Assembly: GCA_958296095.1 (NCBI GenBank)
Contig: OY282434.1
Span: forward strand, 2,076,001 to 2,140,000
From: an uncultured Oligoflexales bacterium
GTDB lineage: Bacteria > Bdellovibrionota_B > Oligoflexia > Oligoflexales > JAPPIL01
DNA: 64,000 nt
Reading direction: 5' to 3'
Positions within the stretch are counted from its first letter, which is position 1. Every line of letters starts with the position of its first letter. Shown here in pieces: positions 25,319 through 35,741 of this stretch. A program made the translations under genes and the position numbers. The notes under the pieces were generated by a model. That model was not told where the DNA came from. It made no database searches and saw only the letters and a program-made list of their open reading frames with translations.

Positions 25319-27288
25319 GCTAACTCCATCAGGGCTTGCTCTAAGGCGTTAAAAGCCACGGCTAGTTCGTCCTCAGCGATAACCAGCGGCGGCAGAAAGT
25401 AAATCGTATTGCCGAGCGGTCGCAGAAATAACTGGTGGGTGGCAGCCGTGCGCACCAACACTTGTGCGGCCTCCGCGGTAGGCACTTCAAAGGCGAGAAT
25501 TCCGCCCAAGGCACGAGGATTACTGAGTCGGGTGCGGTTTTGTGCAATCCAGGCGGTGAAACAATGTTCCAATGCCAAGGCGCGGGCATTGATGTTTTCT
25601 TTTCGGGCCAGGGCCAGTGCTGTCAAAGCGGTGCGGCAGATGACAGGATTGGCAGTGAAGGTATGCCCGTGCATGAAGGCCTGCTGGGTGGCAACAAAAC
25701 TGCGAAAAAATTCGTCCTTAGTTAGAGTCAAGCCGAGCGGCAGCACTCCCCCTGTTAAGCCTTTAGCGAGGCAGATAATGTCAGGCACAATCCCCGCCCG
25801 CTGAAAGGCAAAATCATGCCCGCAACGACCGAAGGCGGTGAAGACTTCGTCAAAAATCAACGGGATACGGTGTTGCGCGGCGAGCGCGCTTATTGCCTGT
25901 AACCAAGCAATTTCCTGCATCAACATGCCTGCTGCCCCTTGCACCAGCGGCTCAACGATGATGGCACAGAGGCGGGGGGCGTTATCAGCCAGCAACTGTT
26001 GGCAGACGGCGCGGTTGCGTTGCAAAGCGCGAGGTCCATCGGGACAGATGCTGGAGGGATGACTGGTGACGGGACTGAGACGCAAGGTTTTGAACAGCAG
26101 CGAGCTGAATTCGCCCCGAAAACGATCGAGATCACTGACCGACATAGCGCCCACCGTATCGCCATGATAGCCACCATGCAGGGCGACGAAGGTATTGCGT
26201 TGTGGCTGGCCACGGTTGCGCTGATACTGGAAGGCAATCTTCAGTGCCACCTCTACCGCGGTCGAGCCGTTGTCGGAAAAAAAGACGCGGGCAAAGTTGC
26301 CGCCGCTGAGGCCGATGACTTCGTGGGCCAGCTGTGCTGCAGGCGCATGGGTAAGTCCTGCAAAGGCCACATGATCGCACTGATGTATCTGTCGTGCACA
26401 GTCGCGCGCGATTTCCTCGCGCCCATGCCCGATGTTATTCGTCCACCATGAACTGATCCCGTCGATCATGCGGTGGCCATCGCTATCTTCCAGCCACACA
26501 CCACGAGCCTTGACTATGGCACGTGGCACACTGCTGGCGTGGGAACGAGTGAAGGGATGCCAGACGTGGGTTTTGTCGTGCTGGCGCCAAGCATGGGTTG
26601 TGTCGCTAGCGGGGGCCAGGCGGTCATCGATAAAGCCTGCCAGTGCCTGAGCCTGCGCATCCCAGTCTTTGCTAGCCGATAACTCCGCACCTGTCGTTAA
26701 GCTATGCACGGGCACCTGGCTGTGCATACGTTGCAGCGTAGCTTCATTGTCGTGAAATCGCGCCCCGCACATAACGATAGCGCGGGTCACGCAGCCATTA
26801 TCCTGCAAACAGCGGAGCGACAAGGCGGTGTGGTTAAGCGTGCCCAATCCGCTGCTGGCAACGAGCACTACGGCAAGCTCGGCGCGCGGCACCAAGAAAT
26901 CCAGCCAGGTCTGCAACTCGTTATTCACAGGCACAAGCAGCCCCCCTGCCGCCTCGATAAGCAGGATGTCAACACTTGCGCCTTGCTGAATTTCGTCGAG
27001 ACGTGCCCATAGTAGGGGTAGTTTGACCGCCGCTTTCTTCTCCTCGACCGCCGCCGCGTGGGGCGAGATAGGAGTGTCATAAGCGAAACAGGGTGGGAAA
27101 ATTTGCATGGCAGGAGCATGTGCCGCGATCACCGCACTATCGCTCGGATGTCCCGACGACACGGGCTTCCAATAGCCGACCCGCGTCTTGCCCGCGCCAC
27201 GCCGACTAAACCCCTCGCCCAGGGCCGCGGCAACCGTTGTCTTGCCAATACCTGTGCCAGTACCGGCGATGAAGATAGCGTGCTGCAT
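25315..27288 (-). CDS. BioD-BioA fusion: dethiobiotin synthetase and DAPA aminotransferase
   Basis: Residues ~1-210 are BioD: P-loop [27 protein letters not shown], and [14 protein letters not shown]. Residues ~230-655 are Bio[46 protein letters not shown] (PLP Asp) and [17 protein letters not shown] (PLP Lys). BioA makes 7,8-diaminopelargonate from KAPA, and BioD closes the ureido ring, so one chain carries two consecutive steps. Fused BIO3-BIO1 proteins are known in plants and fungi. The start is ATG 27288; the TTG at 27297 is less likely. The stop overlaps kbl. Confidence 0.9.
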   Translation of the reverse strand: MQHAIFIAGTGTGIGKTTVAAALGEGFSRRGAGKTRVGYWKPVSSGHPSDSAVIAAHAPAMQIFPPCFAYDTPISPHAAAVEEKKAAVKLPLLWARLDEIQQGASVDILLIEAAGGLLVPVNNELQTWLDFLVPRAELAVVLVASSGLGTLNHTALSLRCLQDNGCVTRAIVMCGARFHDNEATLQRMHSQVPVHSLTTGAELSASKDWDAQAQALAGFIDDRLAPASDTTHAWRQHDKTHVWHPFTRSHASSVPRAIVKARGVWLEDSDGHRMIDGISSWWTNNIGHGREEIARDCARQIHQCDHVAFAGLTHAPAAQLAHEVIGLSGGNFARVFFSDNGSTAVEVALKIAFQYQRNRGQPQRNTFVALHGGYHGDTVGAMSVSDLDRFRGEFSSLLFKTLRLSPVTSHPSSICPDGPRALQRNRAVCQQLLADNAPRLCAIIVEPLVQGAAGMLMQEIAWLQAISALAAQHRIPLIFDEVFTAFGRCGHDFAFQRAGIVPDIICLAKGLTGGVLPLGLTLTKDEFFRSFVATQQAFMHGHTFTANPVICRTALTALALARKENINARALALEHCFTAWIAQNRTRLSNPRALGGILAFEVPTAEAAQVLVRTAATHQLFLRPLGNTIYFLPPLVIAEDELAVAFNALEQALMELA

Positions 27289-27397
27289 GTTGCCCAAACC
27301 GATGCCGCGGGCAGCCTACATACCCGCTCAATACTGGTCAAGCGTCCTTTCATGCAGCCCTGCAGTCACAGCCAAAACAGGCATGACACAGGCAAAG

Positions 27398-27471
27398 CGA
27401 CCCCGTCCCGGCTCGAACGGGAAACCCTCGGCTTAGAAGGCCGATGCTCTATCCAATTGAGCTACGGGGCC
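27398..27471 (-). tRNA. tRNA-Arg (anticodon TCT)
   Basis: Reading the minus strand, GGCCCCG pairs with CGGGGTC to form the acceptor stem (one G-T pair). D-arm AGCTCAATTGGATAGAGC, anticodon loop TTCTAAG between CGGCC and CCGAG-type strands, and T-arm with GTTCGAGCC are all present. The discriminator is G and CCA is not encoded. Confidence 0.95.
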
Positions 27472-27527
27472 GATTAGGGCATTACCTCTCCCCTAGTCCC
27501 TGTGGAAAAGCTAGCAAAAACAAGCAT

Positions 27528-28508
27528 TCAAGGCGCGGACAAATTAAAAATCTGCTCAGCTACCTGCCGCACCGCCTCCGAAGGCGGCAAATTCTCCGTG
27601 GTTATGCGCGCCGCCATCTGCGTCAACAACTCCGCGTGCTGGGCGAACAAGCGCTCGTGGCACACACGTGCCAGCTCTGTTTTGAAAAAAGCTACCTCCT
27701 GGGCAATGCGGTTATTCTGCAACGTGCCGCTGGTCGTGCGCCCGCGCAGCAGTCGGTCTATACTAGTGCATAGTTGGTCAAGACCTCTGTCTTCAAGCGC
27801 GGAGGTCAGCAAAACTTCTGCCTGTGGCTTGCCGGCCCGCAAATGTAGCGCCTGCTGCAACGCGGTCTGTGCCTGTTCCGCCAGCTGTTTGGTATTGCCA
27901 TCGTGCTTGCTGATGACATACACATCGCTCATCTCGTTCAAGCCTTTCTTCAACCCCTGCACCAGGTCGCCCCCTCCGCCTGACAGCAGGGTGACGACGA
28001 TATCGACGCTATGCTTGACGGCAAAATCACTCTGCCCACTGCCCATCGTCTCGACCAGCACGGTACGATAACCAGCCAACTCACATATTCGCACCATCTC
28101 TGGCAACAACACATGCACCCCGCCCGTCGCCAGACGACCTGCTAACGGTCGCACGAACACCTCTGCATGCGCGGCAAGCTTGCCCATGCGCAATTTGTCG
28201 CCAAGGATACTGCCCTTGCTGCAGGGCGAAGCGGGATCGATGGTCAACACTGCCAGCGGCCCGCGCTGCCGCAATAAACGCAAACCCCAGACATCAATCA
28301 ACGTGCTCTTGCCCGCGCCCGCCGCTCCGGTAACGCCAATCCTAGCCGTTGCCGGCTGTTCTCCAGACGCGGCACGCAGTAGTGCGACGATGAAATCACG
28401 ATCCTGCTGGCGGGTGCTCTCTACCCGCGACAAGGTCTGGGCTAACACTTGCCGCTCGCCGCGTTGCAACGCCTGCAGCCAGCTGTGTAAGGCGAATTCA
28501 GCCGCCAT
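27528..28508 (-). CDS. meaB: MeaB/ArgK-type GTPase chaperone of methylmalonyl-CoA mutase
   Basis: G1 [38 protein letters not shown], and G3-like [10 protein letters not shown] follow the MeaB pattern (canonical family text is VETVGVGQSE). VISKHDG takes the place of the usual NKxD-like motif. MeaB loads and protects B12 on methylmalonyl-CoA mutase. ATG 28508 lies inside the end of the mutase gene (11-bp overlap), which fixes the start and shows translational coupling. The extra N-terminal sequence up to 28604 is mutase coding DNA. 326 residues is the family length. Confidence 0.9.
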   Translation of the reverse strand: MAAEFALHSWLQALQRGERQVLAQTLSRVESTRQQDRDFIVALLRAASGEQPATARIGVTGAAGAGKSTLIDVWGLRLLRQRGPLAVLTIDPASPCSKGSILGDKLRMGKLAAHAEVFVRPLAGRLATGGVHVLLPEMVRICELAGYRTVLVETMGSGQSDFAVKHSVDIVVTLLSGGGGDLVQGLKKGLNEMSDVYVISKHDGNTKQLAEQAQTALQQALHLRAGKPQAEVLLTSALEDRGLDQLCTSIDRLLRGRTTSGTLQNNRIAQEVAFFKTELARVCHERLFAQHAELLTQMAARITTENLPPSEAVRQVAEQIFNLSAP

Positions 28509-30606
28509 CGGGTGATAACACCTGCATAACCCGCGCCGCACACTCAGGTAAGGTAGTGCCAGGCACAAATATCTCTCGCACCCCTGCCTGGCGCAAAAAT
28601 TCATAGTCCTGGGGCGGAATTATCCCACCGGCGACTACGGCGATGGCAGTGTCCTTTAAGCCTGCCAACAGTTGCGGGATCAACACCTTATGTCCCGCAG
28701 TGTGGGTGGAAATGCCGATGACATGCACGTCGTTTTCGATCGCATGCTTGACCACTTCTGCAGGGGTCTGAAACAGCGGGGCAAGATCGACATCAAAACC
28801 AAAATTGCTGAACGCGACGGCAATGACATGCAGGCCACGATCATGCCCGTCCTGCCCTAACTTACCCACCAAAATGCGCGGCTGCCGCCCTGTCTGGTGA
28901 GCAAACTGCGCAATCTGTGCTCGCACAGCCTTGACCTGCGCGTCGTCATCACCGTAATTGTCCACATACAGGCTCGAACTGGTCAAGCTCACCTCGGCTT
29001 GATAGCGTCCAAAGACATCCTCCAACGCCGCACTCACCTCCCCGACCGTCGCCCGCTGTCGCACTGCTGCCAACGTCGCGGGCATGAGGTTGGTGCCTGG
29101 CTTAGCTGCCGCGTCACGCAAGCGTTGCAAGGCCTGGCTGACCGCGCCTGCGTCCCGCGTTTTTTTTATTCTTTGTAACGCCTGCACCTGTTGGGCGCGC
29201 AAGGCAGTCGTGTCGATGTCCCGCACCTCCATGACACCATCATCGTCGGGGTGCTGAAACTTGTTCACACCCACCACTACGTCTGTGCCACGATCGATCA
29301 AGGCTTGCTTATGCACGGCGCTCTGCTCAATTTTATTCTTGGCATAACCGCTAGTAATCGCAGCCAGCATGCCACCTTGAGCTTCGAGGTCGGCGAGAAT
29401 TTTCTCTGCCGCGGCTTGCAAGTCACGGGTCAAGCTTTCGATGGCGTAACTGCCGCCCAGCGGATCAACGGTGTGGGTAATGTCCGTCTCATGCTGCAGG
29501 ATAAGCTGGGTGTTGCGTGCCACCCGGGCCGATTCTGCCACGGGAATACCGACGGCCTCGTCGTAAGCGTTGGTGTGTAGCGATTGCGTGCCACCCAGCA
29601 CGGCCGCCAGCGCCTCGATAGTCGTGCGCACAATGTTGTTGAGCGGCTGCTGTTGTGTCAGTGAATAGCCAGAAGTTTGACAATGGGTGCGCAACACGGA
29701 AGACTTGGGGTCACGAGGTTGATACTTGCATAGTAACTGTGCCCACAGGGCGCGTGCCGCCCGCAGCTTGGCGATCTCCTGCAAAAAACGCATGCCGATA
29801 GCAAAGAAAAAAGACAGCCGCGGGGCGATGCTATCGACAGCCAGCCCCCGTGCCAACGCGGCATCGAGATAGGCACAGGCATTGCCGAGGGTAAGAGCCA
29901 GCTCCAGTGCAGGATCAGCTCCTGCCTCCTGAAAATGATAGCCGCTAATGCTGATGCTGTTGAATTTTGGCATCGTCTGACTGAGATGCTCGATAACATC
30001 GACGGCGATGCGCATGCCCACCGCGGGCGGATAAATGAAAGTATTGCGGACGATGTATTCCTTAAGAATGTCGTTCTGAATCGTGCCGAGCAACGCCGCG
30101 GGGCGAATGCCTTGCTCCTCTGCCGCGACGATAAAACAGGCCAACACAGGCAACACCGCCCCGTTCATGGTCATCGACACACTCACCTGGTCGAGGGCGA
30201 TACCATCAAACAGCACCCGCATGTCTTCGACCGTGTCGATGGCTACGCCTGCCTTGCCCACATCACCCGCGGCCCGCGGATGATCGGAGTCATAACCACG
30301 GTGCGTCGGCAGATCAAAGGCGATGCTCAAGCCTCGCTGCCCGCTGCGCAAAGCCTCACGGTAAAAACAGTTGGATTCCGCCGCAGAAGAGAAGCCTGCA
30401 TACTGCCTGATCGTCCAAGGGCGACCACGATACATGCTCGCATACGCTCCCCGCGTGTACGGAGCAACGCCGGGCCACGACGGCGTGATGCCTTGCACAT
30501 CGGCATTGGTATACAGCAATTGGTAGGGCACACTGCCTGCGGCAAGCAGGCGCGGCTGACGTTGCTCAGTGGTCAGTTCACGCCATCGTCGTTCTTCGTC
30601 ACTCAT
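28498..30606 (-). CDS. Methylmalonyl-CoA mutase, B12-dependent
   Basis: This 702-residue protein is the catalytic alpha-type chain. A substrate barrel ([51 protein letters not shown]-like [25 protein letters not shown]) is followed by a C-terminal cobalamin domain with the base-off motif [11 protein letters not shown], then [13 protein letters not shown] and [14 protein letters not shown]. It interconverts (R)-methylmalonyl-CoA and succinyl-CoA. No separate beta subunit is seen, so it may be a homodimer as in E. coli Sbm. MeaB is encoded immediately downstream with overlap. Confidence 0.93.
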   Translation of the reverse strand: MSDEERRWRELTTEQRQPRLLAAGSVPYQLLYTNADVQGITPSWPGVAPYTRGAYASMYRGRPWTIRQYAGFSSAAESNCFYREALRSGQRGLSIAFDLPTHRGYDSDHPRAAGDVGKAGVAIDTVEDMRVLFDGIALDQVSVSMTMNGAVLPVLACFIVAAEEQGIRPAALLGTIQNDILKEYIVRNTFIYPPAVGMRIAVDVIEHLSQTMPKFNSISISGYHFQEAGADPALELALTLGNACAYLDAALARGLAVDSIAPRLSFFFAIGMRFLQEIAKLRAARALWAQLLCKYQPRDPKSSVLRTHCQTSGYSLTQQQPLNNIVRTTIEALAAVLGGTQSLHTNAYDEAVGIPVAESARVARNTQLILQHETDITHTVDPLGGSYAIESLTRDLQAAAEKILADLEAQGGMLAAITSGYAKNKIEQSAVHKQALIDRGTDVVVGVNKFQHPDDDGVMEVRDIDTTALRAQQVQALQRIKKTRDAGAVSQALQRLRDAAAKPGTNLMPATLAAVRQRATVGEVSAALEDVFGRYQAEVSLTSSSLYVDNYGDDDAQVKAVRAQIAQFAHQTGRQPRILVGKLGQDGHDRGLHVIAVAFSNFGFDVDLAPLFQTPAEVVKHAIENDVHVIGISTHTAGHKVLIPQLLAGLKDTAIAVVAGGIIPPQDYEFLRQAGVREIFVPGTTLPECAARVMQVLSPDGG

Positions 30607-30691
30607 GCCGCAATTCTAACAGATTTTGTCGGGTAACTGAAGGTCAGCCTGCCAGATAGAATGCCACCCAGCTGGCTCAATTCGTGCCAAC

Positions 30692-31303
30692 TTACGGACA
30701 AGCGTCGGGAAAGGCGGGTTTCTTTTTGCTAAGCTTCGCAATAATGCGGTTCATTTTGCGTCTACTGATACTGACGCGCACATGCTTGTTGGCCAAGCTT
30801 TCCAAGCGGCCGCGGCGCTGGATCTCTTCAACGATGAAGTTTGCCGGCGGCAGCCAGCTGGAGAAAAACTGGGCGGCAATTGCATCACCCTTCTCCCCTT
30901 CGTAGTTGCCCTTGATAATACGGTACAAGCCGTTGACCGCGCCGGCGCTCCCCCACAGCGCCAGCCCGCCGATTCTAACCCACAGCCATGGTCGATTTCT
31001 TGCTCTATTCAAGATCGCATTAATGTGCGCGGCAACGAGTAATCCAGCACTCACTGCCTGTGACCAATGACTCATGAAGCTCAACGACTGCCCTAGTTGA
31101 TCAGCACTCAACGCGCCTCGTTCGGTAATGAGTGTTACCTCACCGCTGCGGTCACGATTGTAGGCACAGTAGCCGCCACCCTCGCCAGGGGTGATATACA
31201 GCTGCCGTTCAAAGCTCAAGTAGTCGCGCGTCTGGCTATAGGGCGTTTCTCCCCGCCCACAAGATGACAACAGTATACTTAGCAAAATAATTTTAAACTT
31301 CAT
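30692..31303 (-). CDS. Predicted lipoprotein with internal hydrophobic segments
   Basis: [19 protein letters not shown] is a clear lipoprotein signal. The 203-residue protein has two further hydrophobic stretches, one around [16 protein letters not shown] and one around [18 protein letters not shown], and a basic C-terminus ([20 protein letters not shown]). I do not recognise a family. Its start overlaps the stop of the J-domain gene by four bases, so the two are cotranslated and probably act together at the membrane. Confidence 0.65.
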   Translation of the reverse strand: MKFKIILLSILLSSCGRGETPYSQTRDYLSFERQLYITPGEGGGYCAYNRDRSGEVTLITERGALSADQLGQSLSFMSHWSQAVSAGLLVAAHINAILNRARNRPWLWVRIGGLALWGSAGAVNGLYRIIKGNYEGEKGDAIAAQFFSSWLPPANFIVEEIQRRGRLESLANKHVRVSISRRKMNRIIAKLSKKKPAFPDACP

Positions 31304-31839
31304 GGCATAGACTTCTCTATTATCTCGTAGGCAGCATTAATTTCCGCCATTTTTTTGTCCGCGGTTTTCATGTCGTCATCACGATTTTTGTCGGAGTGCA
31401 CCTTCTTAGCCAACTCTCTGTAGGCTTTTTTAATTTTCTCTTTCGAATCACTTCTTTTCACTCCCAAGACTGCATAGGCATTCTCGATAGCCTCTTCCCT
31501 AGCTTGGTAGCTGTTGGTATGGCCAGCTCGGTGGCGGTTGGAGTTTCCAAAAGGATCATACCAACTTGCCTCATCAACCCCCATTTTGTCTGCGACGCGG
31601 CGATAGAGTTTGTCAGCACCACAGCGCTTGCGTAACCAAATGAGACAGCCGACGATGACAGCAGAGGACAAGATCAGCACCGCAGGAGTTGCCAGCCCCA
31701 TCTGCGGTCTCTCCTCCAGGGGCTTGCGCTCCTCTGCAGCTGTAGCTGAGCTGGACCTAGCCGTGCTCACCGCGGTAGGCTCAACCCCACAGGCACTGTA
31801 GCCCATTGAAAATACTAGCAGAACTGCAGCTAACTTCAT
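31300..31839 (-). CDS. Membrane-anchored J-domain protein with an altered HPD motif
   Basis: The 179-residue protein starts with a lipoprotein-like signal ([14 protein letters not shown]). It has a membrane segment at residues ~52-70 ([20 protein letters not shown]) and a C-terminal J-domain at ~115-175: [20 protein letters not shown], then [16 protein letters not shown], then [11 protein letters not shown]. The canonical HPD tripeptide that stimulates DnaK ATPase reads HSD here, so the chaperone interaction may be changed or lost. Topology is ambiguous: lipidation plus a membrane segment would leave the J-domain in the cytoplasm only if the signal is not cleaved. It is coupled to the lipoprotein gene downstream. 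Confidence 0.75.
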   Translation of the reverse strand: MKLAAVLLVFSMGYSACGVEPTAVSTARSSSATAAEERKPLEERPQMGLATPAVLILSSAVIVGCLIWLRKRCGADKLYRRVADKMGVDEASWYDPFGNSNRHRAGHTNSYQAREEAIENAYAVLGVKRSDSKEKIKKAYRELAKKVHSDKNRDDDMKTADKKMAEINAAYEIIEKSMP

Positions 31840-32013
31840 TGATTCATAACCATAGAATTAAAGTACATGCCATTATACCAATAAAAAAGAATTGTATCTA
31901 GCCCTATTATACATAAAACAGGCACGTATCTTGCATAGTATCATAGCAACTGGCTCTGGCAGCTGAACAGGGAGTTGTTGTAGAATAGAGCTGTATTTGA
32001 TGGTGGGTGTGAC

Positions 32014-32844
32014 ATGTTGAGATACGTCGTTGCTGTTGTTTTTGCTTTTTACCACGGTACCTTACAAGCTGAAGCGCCGATTACTAAACAGGTGTCGGAG
32101 CCGGTTGCAGTGGCACTCTATCTGGGCACGGGCGTAATTGCTTTCCGTGACCTGTATCTGCCACTGACTAACACTGATCCGTATGTGCCACACCTGCGCG
32201 CCGATGGCAATATCAGGGAGGCCGATTCGCTCAATCACTTCGGGATTGCGGTGGAGTGCGGTCTGGCACTGCATTACAGCTTGGAGCGCTACCAGCTGAG
32301 TTACCATCTCGGCTACCGTCGGGGGGGTTCGTTGGGTGTTGATGGACTTTACGCCGATTCCTCCTATGCCAACACCTTTACAGGTGTCAAAGTTTTTTAC
32401 ACCACGCCTGCCAAGGTTAGCCCCGGTTTTGGGCTGGCAGTGCAGAGGGTTGCCTTCAGCAATCTCTCCATCGCGCACACGGTGATGTCGTTGTTGCCGA
32501 CGGCAGAGTTGCAGCTGCCGCTCGCAGCTGACTTGATGGTCAGTGGGTATCTTGGCTACGCCATGTGGAACAGACTCGGCTATGCTAGCGATACGCAGTT
32601 TCTCGGCACAGAGTTCACCCGTGTGCGTGTCAGAATGTGGAACGTCGGGGCCTCGGCGCGCAAGCAACTCAACGATAGCACCAGTGTTGTGCTTAGCGCT
32701 AATCGTGAGCACATTGACCTACATCTCGATGACATCAACACTTACAAAAAATTTGGCCTGACCTTGTTCGCTGAAGAGCCAACTCCTAGAGACATCCCAC
32801 TGTATACCAGCACCCTCAGCTTGAGTTTGCGGCGCGACCTTTAA
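32014..32844 (+). CDS. Probable outer-membrane beta-barrel protein
   Basis: A signal peptide (LRYVVAVVFAFYHGTLQAEA) is followed by about 255 residues of alternating polar and aromatic/hydrophobic strands: AVALYLGTGVIAFRDLYL, LALHYSLERYQLSYHLGYR, LMVSGYLGYAMWNRLGY and TLSLSLRRDL at the C-terminus. That pattern and the aromatic-rich turns suit an eight- to ten-strand barrel of the OmpA/OmpW size class. The last residue is not the usual Phe. Family unknown. Module A repeat starts directly after the stop codon. Confidence 0.6.
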   Translation: MLRYVVAVVFAFYHGTLQAEAPITKQVSEPVAVALYLGTGVIAFRDLYLPLTNTDPYVPHLRADGNIREADSLNHFGIAVECGLALHYSLERYQLSYHLGYRRGGSLGVDGLYADSSYANTFTGVKVFYTTPAKVSPGFGLAVQRVAFSNLSIAHTVMSLLPTAELQLPLAADLMVSGYLGYAMWNRLGYASDTQFLGTEFTRVRVRMWNVGASARKQLNDSTSVVLSANREHIDLHLDDINTYKKFGLTLFAEEPTPRDIPLYTSTLSLSLRRDL

Positions 32845-33082
32845 GGCGCTGCGCGCTACGCGCTGCGCTACGCTACGCTACGCTGCGCTACGCTACGCTG
32901 CGCGGCTCTTTAGTAACGCTCGCTTGCTAGCTCGCTCCTTGCCCTCAGACCACTCGCTATTGCGTTCAGGCTTGCCCTCAGATCTCCCTGTATTGCGCTG
33001 AGGCTTGTCCTTTAGCCCCTCTTCCTGTTTTCAAACCTCTTGGCTGTCACGTTGAGACTTGCCCACCGAGAGCTTTATGAAT

Positions 33083-33207
33083 GGCGCGGGGAGACCGTGC
33101 GAAAACGACCACAGATATTGCCAATAGTGCAACCAGATTATTTTTTTGCACAAGGCATGTGCTTATACATATTCGTGGGGAGTTTCTCGGTAGGTCTGCC
33201 CCGCGCC
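33083..33207 (+). repeat. Module B hairpin element, copy 5
   Basis: The outer arms GGCGCGGGG (33083-33091) and CCCCGCGCC (33199-33207) are perfectly complementary and differ from the other stem classes at several paired positions. The apical part is the T-rich GCACAAGGCATGTGC type. The inner arm pairing is weaker in this subtype. Confidence 0.85.
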
Positions 33208-33391
33208 CAGCTGCGCTGCGCGGCTTTTTTGTAACGCTCGCTTCCTAGCTCGCTTCGCTCGCTACGCTGCTTTTTGTATCGCTCGCTTGCTAGCTCGCTC
33301 CTTGTTCTCAGACCTCTTGTTACTGCGTTTGGGCTCGTCATCAGACCTCTCGTTATTGCGTTCAAGCTTGCCTACCGAGAGCCCCATGAAG

Positions 33392-33517
33392 GGCGAGGCG
33401 AGTCCGTACGAAAACCCGACCATAAATACTGCCATATTGCTGTCAGATTATGCTTTTAGATAAAGCATGTGCCTATACCTGTTGTGGTCGGGTTTCTCGG
33501 TAGGGCTGCGCCTCGCC
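33392..33517 (+). repeat. Module B hairpin element, copy 6
   Basis: The outer arms are GGCGAGGCG (33392-33400) and CGCCTCGCC (33509-33517). The inner arms AAACCCGACC and GGTCGGGTTT pair fully. The apical hairpin is ATGCTTT-TAGAT-AAAGCAT. Confidence 0.85.
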
Positions 33518-33587
33518 AAGATAACGGAGGCTGGGGCTAAGTGGTGTCCTTGCCCCCCAAGTCTCTCAGCGGTTGCGTTCAGGCTTG

Positions 33588-35045
33588 CTAACCTACCTGC
33601 TGTAGGGGGGTATCACGCTCGGTGTCTTTTTCGTGGTACTCAGCTTCGCTGTTCAGCTGCCACACGTCGTGCAGGGGCTGTCCTGCGATGATGTTCTCCA
33701 CGGTCAGCATCGCGGTCAGCATCGAGTGGTCTTGGTTGTTGTAGCGATGCATGCCGTTACGTCCGACGAGATGTAGTGTCGGGCAGGTCGTCGCCAGTTC
33801 GTCACGAATAGTGGCGACATGCTGGGCATAGTCGTGATCATAAACAGGGTAGGCTTGGGGTTGGCGCACGACGAAACCATCGTCAACATCTGCTGGCGTG
33901 GCTAGACCTAGCTGAGCTAATTCAGCGCTTGCCAACCTGAGCAACTCTCCATCGGGCTTGTTCCACAGCTCATCGCCTGCTGTGCAAAAATACTCCAGGC
34001 CATAGCAGTTGCGGCCTGCATCGGGAATCAGTGCTGGTGACCAGGCTTTCATATTTTGAATGCGCCCCACCTTCACCTGCGGGTCGTGAATGTAAATCCA
34101 ATTGTCATCGAAGGTATGGCGCTCGGTAGCGATCAAGGCAACGACCATGAAATCCCGATACCGCAACGCTTGTGCCGCCGCGCGCCCCTGAGCGCTGAGG
34201 CGAGGCGTGATCATTGCCACCAGTTCACGGATCGGCAGTGAGGAAATCACCCGTGCCGCGTGATAGAGATGTTCTTTGCCGTCGCGGTCACGTGCTATCA
34301 CCTCCCAGGCATTGCCGTTGCGCCGCAAGCTAGTCACTCGCTGCCCCATGTGGATCTGTCCACCTTGTGCGGTAATTTTTTCTCCCATCCGTTCCCACAT
34401 CATGCCGCAGCCATGCCGAGGGTAGTGGAACGCATCGATTAGGGTGGTGTGCACTGCCTTGCTTGCCTGTCCTAGCAGTGCGTCACGTATTGCTGCCCGC
34501 AACGAGAAATCCTTGATACGTTGTGCCGCCCAGTCAGCGGAAATGGCAGAGCATGGCAGGCCCCAGACTTTTTCCGTGTAGGACTTGAAAAAAATGGCAT
34601 AGAGACGACGACCGAAACGGTTGCACATGAACTGCTCAAAGTTGGTAGGGTTTTTGTGCGGTAGCAGCAGTGCCTTGACGTAGGAAAGCACGCATGCCGT
34701 TGAGGTGAACAAGCCGAGATTGAGCAAGGCATTAGTGGCTCGCAGCGGATAGGCAAAAAAACGCCCGTTGTAGTAGATGCGGGATTTGCGGCGACGATGG
34801 ATAAAGTCTGCGCCAAGCAGTTCGTGCCAGATCGCGTTGACACGCGCTGACTTGGTGAAAAAGCGATGCCCCCCGATGTCAAGACCGAAACCGTCATGCA
34901 CAACCGTGCGGGCAATGCCACCGAGATAGCGGGGCTCGGCCTCCAGCACCGTAACGGGCAAACTCTGAGCGCTAAGCTGGTAGGCCGCAGTCAGGCCCGC
35001 GGGGCCACCGCCGAGGCAGACTGTTGTGCGTTGCTGCGGAGGCAA
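33588..35045 (-). CDS. FAD-dependent amine oxidase-like / UDP-galactopyranose mutase-like oxidoreductase
   Basis: The N-terminus has the dinucleotide motif VCLGGGPAGLTAAYQLSAQS, then VLEAEPRYLGGIARTVVHDGFGLDIGGHRFFTKS, the pattern of protoporphyrinogen oxidase-like and UDP-galactopyranose mutase-like flavoproteins. Later blocks YTEKVWGLPCSAISADWAAQ and FHYPRHGCGMMWERM, plus a C-terminal LHLVGRNGMHRYNNQDHSM for FAD contact, are typical of a subgroup found near polyprenol glycosyltransferases in polysaccharide loci. The substrate is probably a sugar nucleotide or lipid, by inference. At 485 residues it is complete. The start is TTG 35045, the only codon upstream of the motif. Confidence 0.8.
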   Translation of the reverse strand: MPPQQRTTVCLGGGPAGLTAAYQLSAQSLPVTVLEAEPRYLGGIARTVVHDGFGLDIGGHRFFTKSARVNAIWHELLGADFIHRRRKSRIYYNGRFFAYPLRATNALLNLGLFTSTACVLSYVKALLLPHKNPTNFEQFMCNRFGRRLYAIFFKSYTEKVWGLPCSAISADWAAQRIKDFSLRAAIRDALLGQASKAVHTTLIDAFHYPRHGCGMMWERMGEKITAQGGQIHMGQRVTSLRRNGNAWEVIARDRDGKEHLYHAARVISSLPIRELVAMITPRLSAQGRAAAQALRYRDFMVVALIATERHTFDDNWIYIHDPQVKVGRIQNMKAWSPALIPDAGRNCYGLEYFCTAGDELWNKPDGELLRLASAELAQLGLATPADVDDGFVVRQPQAYPVYDHDYAQHVATIRDELATTCPTLHLVGRNGMHRYNNQDHSMLTAMLTVENIIAGQPLHDVWQLNSEAEYHEKDTERDTPLQQVG

Positions 35046-35121
35046 GTATCTGACCTGAGCTAGACTATTTGCTCTCTACTATAGCATAGATCAGACACAA
35101 CTGGGGGCGAAAAAACGTGAG

Positions 35122-35194
35122 CTCCCCGGAACGGATTCGAACCGCTGACAAGGTGGTTAACAGCCACCCGCTCTACCGCCTGAGCTACCGGGGA
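35122..35194 (-). tRNA. tRNA-Asn (anticodon GTT)
   Basis: On the minus strand TCCCCGG pairs with CCGGGGA. D-arm AGCTCAGGCGGTAGAGC, anticodon loop CTGTTAA between GGTGG and CCACC, and T-arm with GGTTCGAATCC are all present. The discriminator is G and CCA is not encoded. Confidence 0.95.
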
Positions 35195-35336
35195 TGACGC
35201 TCAGCTTAAGATGGCAAAGCTTTTCTGTCAAGTGTTTCAGATGAAGGCATAGGGGCATTTTTAGGCGTTGCATTTCGGAGAGGGTCTGTCTACCTTAGAC
35301 GACTGGTGTATTTGTTTATCAACATGGAGAGAGGTT

Positions 35337-35540
35337 TTGCCGGGCATTCACATTGGATCTAGTCAACCGTTTGATTCTGCATTGCGATTTTTCAAAAAGC
35401 AGGTGGAAAAGGCGGGAATTATTTCAGAACTCAAGAAACGCCGCCATTACGAGAAGCCTTCGATCAGACTCAAGAAGAAGTCCATCGCGGCGCGCAAGCG
35501 TGCGATCAAGAACATGCGCCGTTTTGGACACCTGGACTGA
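35337..35540 (+). CDS. rpsU: 30S ribosomal protein S21
   Basis: The 67-residue sequence [17 protein letters not shown] then [17 protein letters not shown] and a basic tail match bS21. The start is TTG 35337, placed by GGAGAGAGG just upstream; the longer frame from 35268 has no homology. TTG initiation may keep expression low. S21 helps base-pair mRNA leaders with 16S rRNA. It lies between two tRNA genes. Confidence 0.9.
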   Translation: MPGIHIGSSQPFDSALRFFKKQVEKAGIISELKKRRHYEKPSIRLKKKSIAARKRAIKNMRRFGHLD

Positions 35541-35614
35541 GGTCGCGGCGCGGCCGAACACAAGGTTGCCAATCAGCCCGAAAACCCCTACCATGGTAAC
35601 GGCTTCGCAAGTCT

Positions 35615-35688
35615 GGTGCCGTACCGAAGTGGTCTAACGGGGGGCATTGCAAATGCCTTTATCGTCGGTTCAAATCCGACCGGCACCT
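35615..35688 (+). tRNA. tRNA-Cys (anticodon GCA)
   Basis: GGTGCCG pairs with CGGCACC (35681-35687). The anticodon loop TTGCAAA sits between GGGCA and TGCCT, giving anticodon GCA. T-arm GTCGGTTCAAATCCGAC is complete. The discriminator is T and CCA is not encoded. Confidence 0.95.
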
Positions 35689-35741
35689 CTCTTCCCACGC
35701 GACGTGGTGAGTCACGGGTGCTGGTCGCCTGAGGGCAGTTC

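Larger units (their letters stand above)
32845..33587 (+). repeat. Module A/B repeat block
   Basis: CGCTACG-rich tandem microrepeats (32850-32910), module A cores near 32916, 33232 and 33280, and two full module B hairpins fill the space between the convergent 3' ends of the outer-membrane protein gene and the FAD oxidoreductase gene. No gene is visible. Confidence 0.9.

Noticed and set aside
35268-35336. N-terminal extension of S21
   Set aside because: Only the part after TTG 35337 resembles S21, and GGAGAGAGG lies just before that codon.
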